Counted from the first letter of the stretch, positions 11,611-25,943 are shown. The stretch: DNA of 64,000 bases from Deinococcus sp045062605 (GCF_045062605.1 NZ_JBJGDW010000008.1:21982-85981), one strand, 5' to 3'. Notes: generated by a model from the sequence alone, not told the origin. Numbers and translations: made by a program.

Positions 11611-13467
11611 TCATGACCGCTCTGGATTCTCGCCGGGCGATTCGTTCGTCGGGGGCGCGGCAGCGGACAACCAGCCGTCGTGGCGGGCGAGGATCAGGCT
11701 GAAGCCCGGCCCGCGCGTCACGGTCAGGTCTTGCAGGGCCAGTGCCGGATGCCCGGGCAGCAGGGCCGTCCACTGGCCCCGGAAATCGCGGCGCAGGGTC
11801 ACGGCCCGCGCGCCGAAGTGCAGGGTCAGCGGGGGATCGTCGCGCAGTTCCACGCACAGGGCTGTGCCGTCTTCAGGCAGGTCCACCCGGCTATGACGCA
11901 GGGCGCTGGGTGGAGTTTCCAGGTGATGCGCGGCCACCGTCAATGCCGCTGCCAGCTGCCCGGTCAGGGGGCCGCCCAGGCCCAGGGGCCGCGCCGCGTC
12001 GTGGATGGCCTGCTGGATGCCCGGCGTGCTTCTGCGGGCCAGCAGACCACACAGGATCTCGGCCCCCTTGCGGGCGAAGTTATGCAGCGCGTCCGGGGCA
12101 GCCCCGGCGTATCTGTCCGCGCTGCTGGCCGACACCGAGTCCGTGTCGATCCGGCCCACGCGCAGCAGTTGAGCGGCGGCGCGCGTCAGGCGCAGCGCCG
12201 CGTAGTCGTCATCAGGGTCCAGCAGCAGCGCGATCACGCGACCCAGCGAGGTCAACCGGGTCAGGTCTTCCTGCGGACCGCTCTGGGCGCGCAGCAGCAG
12301 GTACGCGCCGCTCACGAACGCCCGCAGCCGAATCTGCGGTAACTCCAGCGTCAGGCCCCGCTCGGCAGCCTCGGCCTGGGGCCGCAGCAGCGCGATCTGT
12401 TCCCCGGCCTGAAGCTGCCACTGCGCCCCCAGCGGCTGCCAGCGGAAGTCGGTGCCGCGCCAGTGCGTGGCCTGACCCCCTGGCAGGCAGATGACCAGTT
12501 CGCTGGCGGCGTCGTCCGGGGCGTCCAGAGCAGTGCCCGGCTGGGCGGCGTATAGCACGCTGTGCTGGGGCACACCGGCCAGTGTAGCCTGCGGGCCACT
12601 GCTCAGCAGCGGCTCCAGGCTGTGCGCCAACGCCCGCGCGGCCTCGCGGATGGCCGGACGCTCACGCGGGTCCCTGGGGGCCGGATGCAGGGTCCGCAGC
12701 GCCTGAATCAATGTGTCCCTGGCCTGCGGGGCCAGCGGCTCACGCCCGGCGGCCTCCAACCTGGCCTGCAAGACGTCCTCATCCGGGTGGCGCGGAAAGG
12801 GCACCTCGTGAACCTGCGAGAGGGCCAGCTCCAGCCGTCCGCGTCCGTCCGGCTGCACCAGCAGGGCGACGACGGCCTCGGTCAGCACCTGCAAGACCTG
12901 GGGATTGTCCAGATCGGTCAGCGGGTCGCGCACGGCGGGCACCGGGAAGGACACCTGCCCGGCCAGCCCCGCCTGTCCGGCCCGTTCGGCGTTTTCCAGC
13001 GCGGTGTGCAGCACCCGCAGGGTCAGCAGACTAGGTTCACGTTGCCAGATGGGCAGGTAAGTCCGCAGGGTGGCGTGCGCCGCATCGCCCCAGGCCAGCA
13101 GATGCAGTTCCTGCCACGCCCGCGACTCGGCGGACTCACTGCCCAGCGGGACGTCCCACAGGGCGGTCTGCGGCTCAGCGGTGGGCGTGGGCTGCTGCGG
13201 TAGGCGGGCCGCTTTGCGGTGGGCCAGATACTCGCGGTCCGCTTCCTTCAGTCTTCGGTGCAGGGCAGATTCCAGCGGAGCGCCCAGCAGCTCTTCGCGC
13301 AGTTCGGCCAGCGAGCGCCGTCCGCCGCGTGGCACCCGCTCCTGAAGGGTGTCAGCCACCCGGTACTCGTACAGCTCCACCAGTTCGGCCCAACGCTCCC
13401 TGCCTGTCCCCGGATGGGTCACGGTCTCGCCGGGTTGTGGACTGCGCCGCGTAGGATTGCGGGTCAC
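11611..13467 (-). CDS. Large Deinococcus-type hypothetical protein
   Basis: 618 residues from a GTG start at 13467; no internal Met offers an alternative. The N-terminal ~90 residues are charged and helical (L-V-E-L-Y-E-Y-R-V-A-D...L-A-E-L-R-E-E-L), followed by a long Ala/Leu-rich helical region and a C-terminal part of short beta-like stretches (A-L-C-V-E-L-R-D-D-P-P-L-T-L-H-F-G). It has no signal peptide, membrane segment, catalytic motif or nucleotide-binding loop that I can see. The tail P-P-T-N-E-S-P-G-E-N-P-E-R-S looks disordered. Codon use matches its neighbours. Divergent from the split gene at 13556. Function not recognised. Confidence 0.7.
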   Translation of the reverse strand: MTRNPTRRSPQPGETVTHPGTGRERWAELVELYEYRVADTLQERVPRGGRRSLAELREELLGAPLESALHRRLKEADREYLAHRKAARLPQQPTPTAEPQTALWDVPLGSESAESRAWQELHLLAWGDAAHATLRTYLPIWQREPSLLTLRVLHTALENAERAGQAGLAGQVSFPVPAVRDPLTDLDNPQVLQVLTEAVVALLVQPDGRGRLELALSQVHEVPFPRHPDEDVLQARLEAAGREPLAPQARDTLIQALRTLHPAPRDPRERPAIREAARALAHSLEPLLSSGPQATLAGVPQHSVLYAAQPGTALDAPDDAASELVICLPGGQATHWRGTDFRWQPLGAQWQLQAGEQIALLRPQAEAAERGLTLELPQIRLRAFVSGAYLLLRAQSGPQEDLTRLTSLGRVIALLLDPDDDYAALRLTRAAAQLLRVGRIDTDSVSASSADRYAGAAPDALHNFARKGAEILCGLLARRSTPGIQQAIHDAARPLGLGGPLTGQLAAALTVAAHHLETPPSALRHSRVDLPEDGTALCVELRDDPPLTLHFGARAVTLRRDFRGQWTALLPGHPALALQDLTVTRGPGFSLILARHDGWLSAAAPPTNESPGENPERS

Positions 13468-13555
13468 AGTCCAGTCCCAAAGGGCCAGCTCCCGACTGTG
13501 GATCCGGCTATTATCACATGTGCAACGGCTTCCCGCATCTTGCCCATACTATGCC

Positions 13556-14011
13556 ATGAACCGTCATACAGAATACTTTCCAGCTCAAGCGGTTGGCCAG
13601 AAACTTTCTGAAGCTTCTCTTGAATTGGCACGAGGTCACACTGTCTTCAGCGAAGCGGAGACGCCACCGTAAGACATTGTTGACATTGACCTCTCCATCC
13701 CTAAAAACGTACAGACCAACGCGAAGAAGGCCCTGGAGCTCCGTCACGAATATGGCTTCGGCGGCACCGAGGTCGGCGAACACATGGCCGATCAACTCGC
13801 AGGCGGTGGCCAACTGACCGAGGACGAGGTGCGACACGTCGCAAAATATTTCCCACGCCATGCCGGGGACAATCTGGATGAGACGGGCAAGGGAGACGAG
13901 ATACCCTCGCGCGGCTTTGTCGCGTGGATGCTGTGGGGCGGCGACGAGGGCCGCAAGTGGAGTGAGGGCGTGGTGGAGAAGCTGGACAGGCGCGACGAGA
14001 AGAAAGACTGA
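13556..14011 (+). pseudogene. Phage-head-type C-terminal domain gene split by an in-frame TAA
   Basis: ATG 13556 (preceded by CATACTATGCC, leaderless-like) opens M-N-R-H-T-E-Y-F-P-A-Q-A... for 38 codons to TAA at 13670-13672. The very next codons in the same frame continue as D-I-V-D-I-D-L-S-I-P-K-N-V-Q and run to TGA 14011. The downstream part has the pattern A-L-E-L-R-H-E-Y-G-F-G-G-T, Y-F-P-R-H, P-S-R-G-F-V-A-W and L-W-G-G-D-E-G-R seen in phage head or portal-associated proteins and in stand-alone Deinococcus relatives. One G-to-T change (GAA to TAA) would explain the stop. Alternatively two genes exist and the second starts late (ATG 13784, 75 residues). No other phage gene is nearby. Confidence 0.6.
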
Positions 14012-14026
14012 GCGGGGCGGAAAGGA

Positions 14027-14065
14027 AGCGGGGGCTGGAGCGTTCAATTCGCTCCAGCCCCCGCT
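14027..14065. terminator. 16-bp perfect hairpin between convergent genes
   Basis: AGCGGGGGCTGGAGCG (14027-14042) and CGCTCCAGCCCCCGCT (14050-14065) pair perfectly around a 7-base loop, between the split gene and obgE. It lacks a T-tract on either side, so it may act as a 3' stabiliser or a bidirectional terminator. Confidence 0.6.
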
Positions 14066-14076
14066 GTGGTTAGAGG

Positions 14077-15417
14077 TCAGTGCTTATCGGCCTCGTCGTC
14101 AAAATACTCGAAGCGGAAGTTGCCGATTTCCACGGTGTCGCCCTCGCGCGCCCCAGCCCGTCTCAGGGCGTTGTAAAGCCCCTGGCGTTTAAAGACCCCG
14201 CCCAGGTACTCGGCGGCGTCCTCCATATAGCGCGAGAAGCGCGAGATGCGTTCCTCGAAGCCGCCGCCCTGGATTTCCCAGACGCGCTCGTTCTCGCCGG
14301 TGGTGACAATGCCCACGCCTCTGGCAGGTGCGTCCTCACGGAAGGTCACCGTCAGGCCCTCCTCGCGCACCTCGTCGGACTCGATTTCCAGGGCGTTCTG
14401 CTGCGCCCACAGTTCGCGGTCCGGCATCATCTGAAACAGTGTTTCGCGCAGCATGTCCAGCCCGTTGCCTTCCCTGGCACTGACGCGCAATACGGGCAAG
14501 CCGAACTCGGCCAGTTCGTCCTCCACCATCACGCCCAGGTCCTCTTCTACCAGTTCCACCTTGTTCAGCGCGATTAAGGCGATGTTTTCCAGCAGGGTGG
14601 GGTCATAGGCGCGCAATTCGGCCTGCAAGGCGCGCAGTTCCTCCACCGGGTTGCGGGTCACGTCCAGCACGTACACCAGCACGCGGGTGCGGCTGATGTG
14701 GCGCAGGAATTCCAGTCCCAGCCCCTTGCCCAGAGAAGCCCCCTCGATGATGCCGGGAATGTCGGCCAGCGTGAAGCGTTCCTCGATCTGGGTGCCGTGT
14801 TCGTCCCGCCGGTCCACCACGCCCAGAATGGGAGAGAGGGTGGTGAATGGGTACTCGGCAATGGCCGGATTGGCCCGCGAGAGTGCGGCCAGCAGGCTGC
14901 TTTTGCCCGCATTGGGATAGCCCACCAGACCCACGTCCGCGATCAGGCGCAGTTCCAGGCGCACGCGGCGCTTTTGCCCCAGCGTTCCCAGCTCGGCAAA
15001 GCGGGGGGCCTGCCGCGTGCTGCTGGCAAAGGTACTGTTGCCGCGCCCACCATACCCGCCGCGTGCAACCACTTTTTCCTGTCCCACGCGCACCAGATCG
15101 GCGATGACCTTGCCGCTGTCCTCATCGAAGGCGGTGGTGCCCACGGGCACGTCGATGTAGATGTCCTCGCCGTCGCTGCCCTGCCGCAACCGGCCCTCGC
15201 CATATGCGCCGTTGGACCCCTTGAACTTGCGGCGGCCCAGCAGCCGTTCCAGCGACTCCACGCCCTCGATGGCCCGCAGGATGATGCTGCCCCCGCGCCC
15301 GCCGTGGCCGCCGTCCGGCCCGCCCTTTTCCATGTATTTGGCCCGGTGGAAACTCATCGCACCGTCGCCACCATTGCCCGCATTGACCTCAATATTCAGT
15401 ACATCCCGAAACGCCAC
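14077..15417 (-). CDS. obgE: Obg family ribosome-assembly GTPase
   Basis: 446 residues. The glycine-rich Obg fold comes first (G-G-P-D-G-G-H-G-G-R-G-G at about 33-44), then the G domain with the P-loop G-Y-P-N-A-G-K-S-S (about 165), D-I-P-G (G3) and N-K-V-E (G4), then a C-terminal OCT domain (E-I-Q-G-G-G-F-E-E-R-I...E-F-Y-D-like). It acts in 50S subunit maturation and the stringent response. The start is GTG 15417 because AGGAG lies seven bases upstream and the mature N terminus M-A-F-R-D-V-L-N-I-E matches the family. The rplU-rpmA pair that often precedes obg is not here. Confidence 0.95.
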   Translation of the reverse strand: MAFRDVLNIEVNAGNGGDGAMSFHRAKYMEKGGPDGGHGGRGGSIILRAIEGVESLERLLGRRKFKGSNGAYGEGRLRQGSDGEDIYIDVPVGTTAFDEDSGKVIADLVRVGQEKVVARGGYGGRGNSTFASSTRQAPRFAELGTLGQKRRVRLELRLIADVGLVGYPNAGKSSLLAALSRANPAIAEYPFTTLSPILGVVDRRDEHGTQIEERFTLADIPGIIEGASLGKGLGLEFLRHISRTRVLVYVLDVTRNPVEELRALQAELRAYDPTLLENIALIALNKVELVEEDLGVMVEDELAEFGLPVLRVSAREGNGLDMLRETLFQMMPDRELWAQQNALEIESDEVREEGLTVTFREDAPARGVGIVTTGENERVWEIQGGGFEERISRFSRYMEDAAEYLGGVFKRQGLYNALRRAGAREGDTVEIGNFRFEYFDDEADKH

Positions 15418-15622
15418 AACCCAACTCCTTTGCACGGGTTCAAACTGGGTAAAAACCTGTCTGACCGCCTATCCGCAGCCCTCAGCGCCCTCATGCCCGC
15501 GTGTTCTGCGGACGCGGCGCTGGGACCGCAACATCAGGCACAGCTTATCAGGCGGCAGGGAAATGGGGGAGAGGGTGCAGGACAATTGGGCGAGTGGGAT
15601 GAATGGGTGGCTACCACGGCTT

Positions 15623-15768
15623 AACCTCTCCGCCCCTCCGGGGCACCTCCCCTTAGAAGGGAGGCAAGGTGATTGCTGATCTGCACAGTCTTTTGCAGTT
15701 CTTGGCTCCCTTTGAGGGGAGCTGGCGGCAAAGCCGACTGGCTGGCACAGCTCCGCAGGAGAGGGGTT
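15623..15768. repeat. Palindromic multi-hairpin intergenic repeat
   Basis: Outer arms CCTCTCC (15625-15631) / GGAGAGG (15758-15764) enclose three inner hairpins: GCCCC/GGGGC (15632-15644), CCTCCC/GGGAGG (15646-15664) and GCTCCC/GGGAGC (15705-15722). The layout is that of a dispersed, REP/BIME-like intergenic element; whether other copies exist cannot be seen in this window. Confidence 0.55.
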
Positions 15769-15846
15769 TTCGTGGCAGCTTCCCATTCACCTCAGCCACT
15801 CTTCACAGTCCCTTTCCTGCCCTATCCCCATCCTGCCCTGACCTGC

Positions 15847-15852
15847 TAGAAT
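15847..15852 (+). promoter_or_regulatory. uvrA: Possible -10 box TAGAAT for uvrA
   Basis: TAGAAT lies 112 bases before the TTG start, upstream of the RDRM-like site. The -35 region is weak. Confidence 0.35.
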
Positions 15853-15884
15853 ATCCCGTTTCAGAGCGGAGAGGCTGGCATCTC

Positions 15885-15901
15885 TTACGCATCCGACAGA
15901 A
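15885..15901 (+). promoter_or_regulatory. Candidate radiation/desiccation response motif (DdrO operator)
   Basis: TTACGCATCCGACAGAA matches the conserved outer positions (TTA.G ... GACA.AA) of the 17-bp Deinococcus RDRM TTATGTCATTGACATAA, but its centre is divergent. uvrA is a known RDRM-regulon member in D. radiodurans, which raises the odds. It would be repressed by DdrO and induced after IrrE/PprI cleavage. Confidence 0.4.
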
Positions 15902-15963
15902 TCATCAGCGGCGCAATTTGACGTGCTGGCCGCGTTTTCCAATAAAGAAGGGAGCGACCTACC

Positions 15964-18998
<3,035 letters not shown>

Positions 18999-19002
<4 letters not shown>

Positions 19003-19772
19003 CCAAACCGCCCGCGCCCGAGCAGTCTGATCCGCACCCTGAAGCTGTCCAGCCAACGGGGGGGCAGGCGGCGTCTGAAGTCACCTCCTCGGCGGCGGCA
19101 GACGTGGACCGGACGGTGGTGGCGCGGCCCTCTGGCGACGCTGCGGTCAACCTGACGAAGTCCCTGGATGGGGAAGAGCTGGGCCGTCCGTCGCCCGCCC
19201 GCGCCGCGCCGCCGCTGACCCCGCTGCCCAGCCGGGCCGAGCAGGAGCGCCCACACCGTGCCCGCTTTCTGACCCTGTTGCGCCTGCTGGGCGGCTGGGC
19301 GGTGCTGGGCGTGGTGGCCTATTTCATGTGGACCCCGGGCGAGTGGCAGAACAGCCTGCTGCTGTGGGTGGCTCTGGTGATCTTGGCCGACGAGTTCGGC
19401 GGGTGGTTCGGTTATCTGGGGCTGTTGCTGGGCGGTCTGGGCTATTTCAGTCCCTCGCTGCCCCCGGCGCAGTGGCTGATCATCCTGCCACTGGTGGGCG
19501 GCGCGCTGATGGCGCTGCTGCTGGTCAAGCATTCGGGTGGGGTGCTGGTGTTGCCTTTCGCAGGGCTGCTGTTTGCTGGAACGCTTCTGGCGGTGGCGCG
19601 TTTTGGCCCCAAGTTTGATCCCACGCTGAAACTTCCCACCAACGACACGTTCCTGCGCTCGGCCCTGATCGCTATGCTGGCGGGGCTGGTCTTCAGCCTG
19701 GTGCGGCAACTGATTGGGCTGTGGTTGCGGCGGCGTGTGCGGCAGAGTGGGCGCACGGGTGTCCCCACCTGA
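18999..19772 (+). CDS. Membrane protein with disordered N-terminal tail, coupled to uvrA
   Basis: 257 residues. The first ~85 are Pro/Ala/Ser-rich and polar (probably cytoplasmic and disordered). About five hydrophobic helices follow between 90 and 240, ending in R-R-R-V-R-Q-S-G-R. The ATG overlaps the uvrA stop (ATGA), so the two are translationally coupled. No family is recognised. Co-transcription with uvrA need not mean a repair function. Confidence 0.7.
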
Positions 19773-19796
19773 TCCTCTCCCTGCATTCAAGGACAT

Positions 19797-19831
19797 GCGC
19801 CCGGACGCCCCTCACCTCCGGGCGCTAAGCT
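19797..19831 (+). promoter_or_regulatory. 9-bp palindrome abutting -10 box TAAGCT
   Basis: GCGCCCGGA (19797-19805) / TCCGGGCGC (19817-19825) directly precedes TAAGCT (19826-19831), which lies nine bases before ATG 19841. It could be the terminator of the upstream gene, an operator, or both. Confidence 0.4.
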
Positions 19832-19840
19832 TTGGGCCAC

Positions 19841-20548
19841 ATGACCAGACTTCAGGGAAACAACCCCAACCGAATCATCCTGGTGATCGGCACGCTGATC
19901 GCCGTGCTGCTGATTGCTCTTGCCCTTTTCGCCGTGCGCGACAAACCGGCTGCTGGCGCAGGTCTCAGCGGCGACTTCAAGCTTGACGGCGTGCCATTCA
20001 TCGGGCAGGCGGACGCGCCCGTCAATATCGTCGCCATCGAGGATTTCAAGTGCCCGGTGTGCAAGCAGTTTACTGAGAACATCGAGCCAGAGCTGAAGAC
20101 CAAGTACGTCGATACCGGCAAGGCCAAGATATACACCCTGATCTGGCCTTTCCTGGCCCAGAATGCCCGGCTGCCCACCGACGACAGCAAGCTGGCCGGG
20201 CAGGCCGCCCTGTGCGTCTTCGACGACGGCGGCAACGACGCTTTCGAGTCGTTCAAGAACATCCTCTTCCGCGCGCAGGGCGACGAGACCACCGTCTGGG
20301 CCACCAAGACCCGCCTGAAGGATCTGGCGGGCAGTGTCGAGGGCATCGACCAGACCAAGTTCGCCACTTGCCTGGACACCGACGCCACCGCCGCCCGTGT
20401 GGACGCCATGGAAAAGCAGGCGGAGGACGCAGGCGTGAACTCCACGCCCACCATTTTCGTGAACGGCAAGCAGGTGCTGGCCGCCAGTGGACAAGGCAGC
20501 TACTCGCCCGACGACATCGGCAAGGCCGTTGATGCCGCGCAGCAGTAA
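19841..20548 (+). CDS. DsbA-like membrane-anchored thiol oxidoreductase (BdbD type)
   Basis: 235 residues. An N-terminal membrane anchor (about 11-32) is followed by a thioredoxin fold with an inserted helical domain. The active site is C-P-V-C (C71-C74) in E-D-F-K-C-P-V-C-K-Q-F, and the cis-proline lies in S-T-P-T-I-F-V-N-G near the C terminus. It would introduce disulfides in exported proteins, re-oxidised by the DsbB-like protein encoded six bases downstream. ATG 19841 is preferred over TTG 19832 because it sits nine bases after TAAGCT. Confidence 0.88.
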   Translation: MTRLQGNNPNRIILVIGTLIAVLLIALALFAVRDKPAAGAGLSGDFKLDGVPFIGQADAPVNIVAIEDFKCPVCKQFTENIEPELKTKYVDTGKAKIYTLIWPFLAQNARLPTDDSKLAGQAALCVFDDGGNDAFESFKNILFRAQGDETTVWATKTRLKDLAGSVEGIDQTKFATCLDTDATAARVDAMEKQAEDAGVNSTPTIFVNGKQVLAASGQGSYSPDDIGKAVDAAQQ

Positions 20549-20554
20549 ACCCGC

Positions 20555-20995
20555 ATGATGACCCGCGATAACCGTCTGTATCTGGCCTGGCTGGTGGCGC
20601 TGGCCGCCACGCTGGGCAGCCTGTACTTCAGCGAGGTTCAGGGCTTTCGCCCCTGCGTGCTGTGCTGGTATCAGCGCATCGCCATGTACCCGCTGGCGGT
20701 TATCCTGGGCGTCGCGGCGCTGGGCGCTGACCTGAAGATCCGGCGCTACGTGCTGCCGCTGGCGGCGGTGGGCTGGGGAGTGGCCCTGATCCAGAATCTG
20801 GAAGACTGGAACATCATTGCCACCCTCAAGGCGTGCAGCGCTCTGGTGGACCCCACCGTGGTGCCCTGCAACACCCCCTGGCCGATCTGGGGCGCGGGCG
20901 CACTGTCGGGCCTGAATCCGGTCCTGACCATTCCCGTGTTGAGCATGATCGCCTTCACCCTGATCATCGCGCTGCTGAGCTGGCGCAGAAGCTGA
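20555..20995 (+). CDS. DsbB-like disulfide bond formation protein (BdbC type)
   Basis: 146 residues with four membrane helices. The quinone-linked pair is C34/C37 (R-P-C-V-L-C-W-Y-Q-R) and the second pair C94/C105 (K-A-C-S...P-C-N-T-P-W), the usual arrangement for DsbB/BdbC. It re-oxidises the DsbA-like partner and passes electrons to menaquinone. Starts six bases after the partner's stop; ATG 20558 is an equal alternative. A terminator follows at 21016-21050. Confidence 0.9.
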   Translation: MMTRDNRLYLAWLVALAATLGSLYFSEVQGFRPCVLCWYQRIAMYPLAVILGVAALGADLKIRRYVLPLAAVGWGVALIQNLEDWNIIATLKACSALVDPTVVPCNTPWPIWGAGALSGLNPVLTIPVLSMIAFTLIIALLSWRRS

Positions 20996-21015
20996 ACTTC
21001 AAAACTTCATCTCCC

Positions 21016-21050
21016 GAGCCACTGGAAGCGTCTTTTCCAGTGGCTCTTTT
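21016..21050 (+). terminator. Terminator of the dsb pair
   Basis: A 12-bp stem GAGCCACTGGAA (21016-21027) / TTCCAGTGGCTC (21035-21046) followed by TTTT. Confidence 0.85.
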
Positions 21051-21062
21051 CAGAGGCCATCC

Positions 21063-21872
21063 ATGAACACCTTCATCGTTCAGCCCGTCACTGCCGAAAC
21101 CCTGCCCGATCTTGTCGCTCTGATTGTTGACCGGGAAGACGCCGCCGGACGCCTGAACTTCCTGCGCGAACGCCTTGCCGGGGGGCAGCTCAAGCTGGAG
21201 AACACGCTGATCCTGCGCTCGGATAAGGGTGTGGAGGGGCACGCGCTGATCAATGCCGTGCCTCAGATTCCAGTCTTTCCGCACCTTCGATCCGATGCGC
21301 CAGAAGAAGCGGTGAAAGCGCTGGCCCGCGCGATTCTCGACAGGGTTGGGCCTGGGCAGCAACTCCTTCTGGACAGCAATCTCGCCTCCCTCCAGGCTGC
21401 GCCGTTCGAGGCTGCCGGGTGGGTACTGGACAGTCGGCACGTCATGTACGAAACCGATTTGCGCGCTAGAACTTACCCGCTGGACCCACAGGCGCAGACC
21501 GTTGGCGCGGATCAACCCGAGATCCGCGAACTGTTGAAACAACTAGGTCAGCCAGACCTCGAAGTCTCAGACGGCTGGATGCTGATCGCCCTGCCCAGCG
21601 CAGATGGATTGACCGCCGCCCTGGGCGCAATTGGCCCCGGCGGACGCCTGGACACCGCCAGCATCAATCTGATCGGCGTGCTGCCGCCATCTCGTGGTCA
21701 CGGCCTGGGCACGCGCCTGCACGCGCATCTGCTGGCGCTGGCGGCGCAGCAATTCGCCACCCATGCTGGCGGCACGGAGGCGGAGAATGCGGCCATGCGG
21801 CGTGTGTTCGAAAAGCACGGCTCACGGCTGGCTGCGACGCAGATGTATTTTGTGCAGAAGAATCAGGGCTGA
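21063..21872 (+). CDS. GNAT family N-acetyltransferase
   Basis: 269 residues, long enough for two GNAT modules. Only the C-terminal one shows the acetyl-CoA signature, G-V-L-P-P-S-R-G-H-G-L-G-T-R-L-H (Q/R-x-x-G-x-G/A pattern), followed by A-E-N-A-A-M-R-R-V-F-E-K-H-G-S. Substrate unknown. The gene starts just after the dsb terminator and ends at a hairpin shared with the convergent HRDC gene. Confidence 0.78.
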   Translation: MNTFIVQPVTAETLPDLVALIVDREDAAGRLNFLRERLAGGQLKLENTLILRSDKGVEGHALINAVPQIPVFPHLRSDAPEEAVKALARAILDRVGPGQQLLLDSNLASLQAAPFEAAGWVLDSRHVMYETDLRARTYPLDPQAQTVGADQPEIRELLKQLGQPDLEVSDGWMLIALPSADGLTAALGAIGPGGRLDTASINLIGVLPPSRGHGLGTRLHAHLLALAAQQFATHAGGTEAENAAMRRVFEKHGSRLAATQMYFVQKNQG

Positions 21873-21884
21873 ACTGCTGAGTGC

Positions 21885-21913
21885 AAAAAAGCCCTCTCCA
21901 CGGGGAAGAGGGC
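21885..21913 (-). terminator. Intrinsic terminator, CCCTCT family
   Basis: Stem GCCCTCT (21891-21897) / AGAGGGC (21907-21913) with A6 (T6 on the minus strand). It serves the HRDC gene and possibly the convergent GNAT. Same design as 748-776 and 33403-33429. Confidence 0.78.
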
Positions 21914-21932
21914 CAGGTGTAGGGGCTTTGAT

Positions 21933-23699
<1,767 letters not shown>

Positions 23700-23834
23700 G
23701 CGCCCTATTGTGCCGCACGCGTGGCCTGGGGGCGGCATGTCCGCAGGGATGGGCGGGATCTGGCGGGAACGGTGAACCCCGCCCCACCTCTCGCCCAGTG
23801 CCGATCCCCGCAACGCCCCCTGCCCGCGCCCAGC

Positions 23835-23860
23835 CTTACAAACGCCGCTTACAAACGCTG
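23835..23860 (+). promoter_or_regulatory. Tandem 13-bp direct repeat upstream of the VWA gene
   Basis: CTTACAAACGC occurs at 23835-23845 and again at 23848-23858 (13-base period), 45-68 bases before ATG 23903 and downstream of the divergent HRDC gene start. The helical-turn spacing suggests a regulator-binding site. Confidence 0.4.
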
Positions 23861-23902
23861 TGGCCCACACGCGCCATGCTGTACGCCTACGGAGGTCACC
23901 AC

Positions 23903-25114
<1,212 letters not shown>

Positions 25115-25219
25115 GCGTTAACGGTAGAAGGCGGCGAGCGTGAAAGCTTGCCGCCTCTTTTGTGCTTCAGAGAAAAGAGGTGCAGACTGGCATTCACCGC
25201 GTCACAGGTCCCGGCGCCC

Positions 25220-25672
25220 TCAGACCGTCTTGATGTAGCGTGGCGGCTGAACACCGATCATGCGGGCCATCATCCAGACCTGACCCTTGTGATGCGCCTC
25301 ATGCGTGTTGAGCATCTCCAGCAGGACGCCGATGGGCATTTCACGGCCCCCCAGGGCGGGGACGGTGCGGGTCAGGTCCTCGTCGCTGATGGCCTCGATG
25401 GCCGACACGGTGGTCTGGTGGGTCTGGCGCAGGCGTTCGCGGGCCTCTTCCATGCTGGCGCTGGGTGGGCCTGCTTCGCCCATGCCCTGCCCGGCGATCA
25501 CGTTCAGAATGCGCCCTGCGCTTCCTGACAGGTGATCGGCCATGCCGATCAGGCTCATCCCGCCGTCCCAGGCCGCGAAGGCGCCCTGTTCAGCGGGCAG
25601 CAGGTCATAGAGGTCGATTAAAGCGGCGCGGTTGGCGGTGAACTGGCGGGCATATTGAACAGACTGGGACAT
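25220..25672 (-). CDS. DinB/YfiT-family putative metal-dependent protein
   Basis: 150 residues forming a four-helix-bundle DinB (DUF664) protein, a family strongly expanded in Deinococcus. Candidate metal-binding histidines are in M-A-D-H-L-S-G (about 67) and N-T-H-E-A-H-H-K-G (about 122-128). Members are often thiol- or metal-dependent transferases; this is not the DinB polymerase. The frame is open to 25738, but TATGCT (25679-25684) lies six bases before ATG 25672, supporting a leaderless start there. Confidence 0.85.
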   Translation of the reverse strand: MSQSVQYARQFTANRAALIDLYDLLPAEQGAFAAWDGGMSLIGMADHLSGSAGRILNVIAGQGMGEAGPPSASMEEARERLRQTHQTTVSAIEAISDEDLTRTVPALGGREMPIGVLLEMLNTHEAHHKGQVWMMARMIGVQPPRYIKTV

Positions 25673-25678
25673 GGAAAA

Positions 25679-25684
25679 AGCATA
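25679..25684 (-). promoter_or_regulatory. leaderless -10 box TATGCT (minus)
   Basis: Six bases before the minus-strand ATG at 25672. Confidence 0.55.
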
Positions 25685-25799
25685 GCGCCCAGCCTGTTCT
25701 GCCCGGCGCAAGTCTGGAAGGGGCCGCCAGGAACGCATGGTATGTGCGTGCTCTCGTACTGGAGAAAATAAAAAAACCCCGCCAGAGACGAGATTGAGG

Positions 25800-25875
<76 letters not shown>

Positions 25876-25914
25876 GTATGCCGCCCTCCTACGGAGTGAT
25901 TTGCAGCGGGGATG

Positions 25915-25943
25915 AGTATACGGAGGGCGGCCCTGGGTGTCAA
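25915..25943 (-). promoter_or_regulatory. Consensus sigma-A promoter of tRNA-Lys
   Basis: On the minus strand TTGACA (25938-25943) and TATACT (25915-25920) are separated by exactly 17 bases, about 40 bases upstream of the tRNA. It is the best -35/-10 pair in the window. A 10-bp inverted repeat GCCGCCCTCC (25880-25889) / GGAGGGCGGC (25922-25931) spans the transcription start. Confidence 0.85.

Larger units (their letters stand above)
15418..15963. other. Divergent obgE-uvrA spacer
   Basis: 546 bases without a supported gene. It holds the obgE promoter region, a multi-hairpin repeat (15623-15768), a TAGAAT box (15847-15852) and a possible RDRM site (15885-15901) before uvrA. The open frames crossing it lack start signals. 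Confidence 0.6.

Noticed and set aside
13556..14011. Remnant prophage
   Set aside because: Only one phage-type domain is present; flanking genes are chromosomal and there is no integrase or att repeat.
25220..25672. DNA polymerase IV (DinB)
   Set aside because: The protein is a 150-residue metal-binding four-helix DinB/YfiT protein, unrelated to the UmuC-fold polymerase of the same name.
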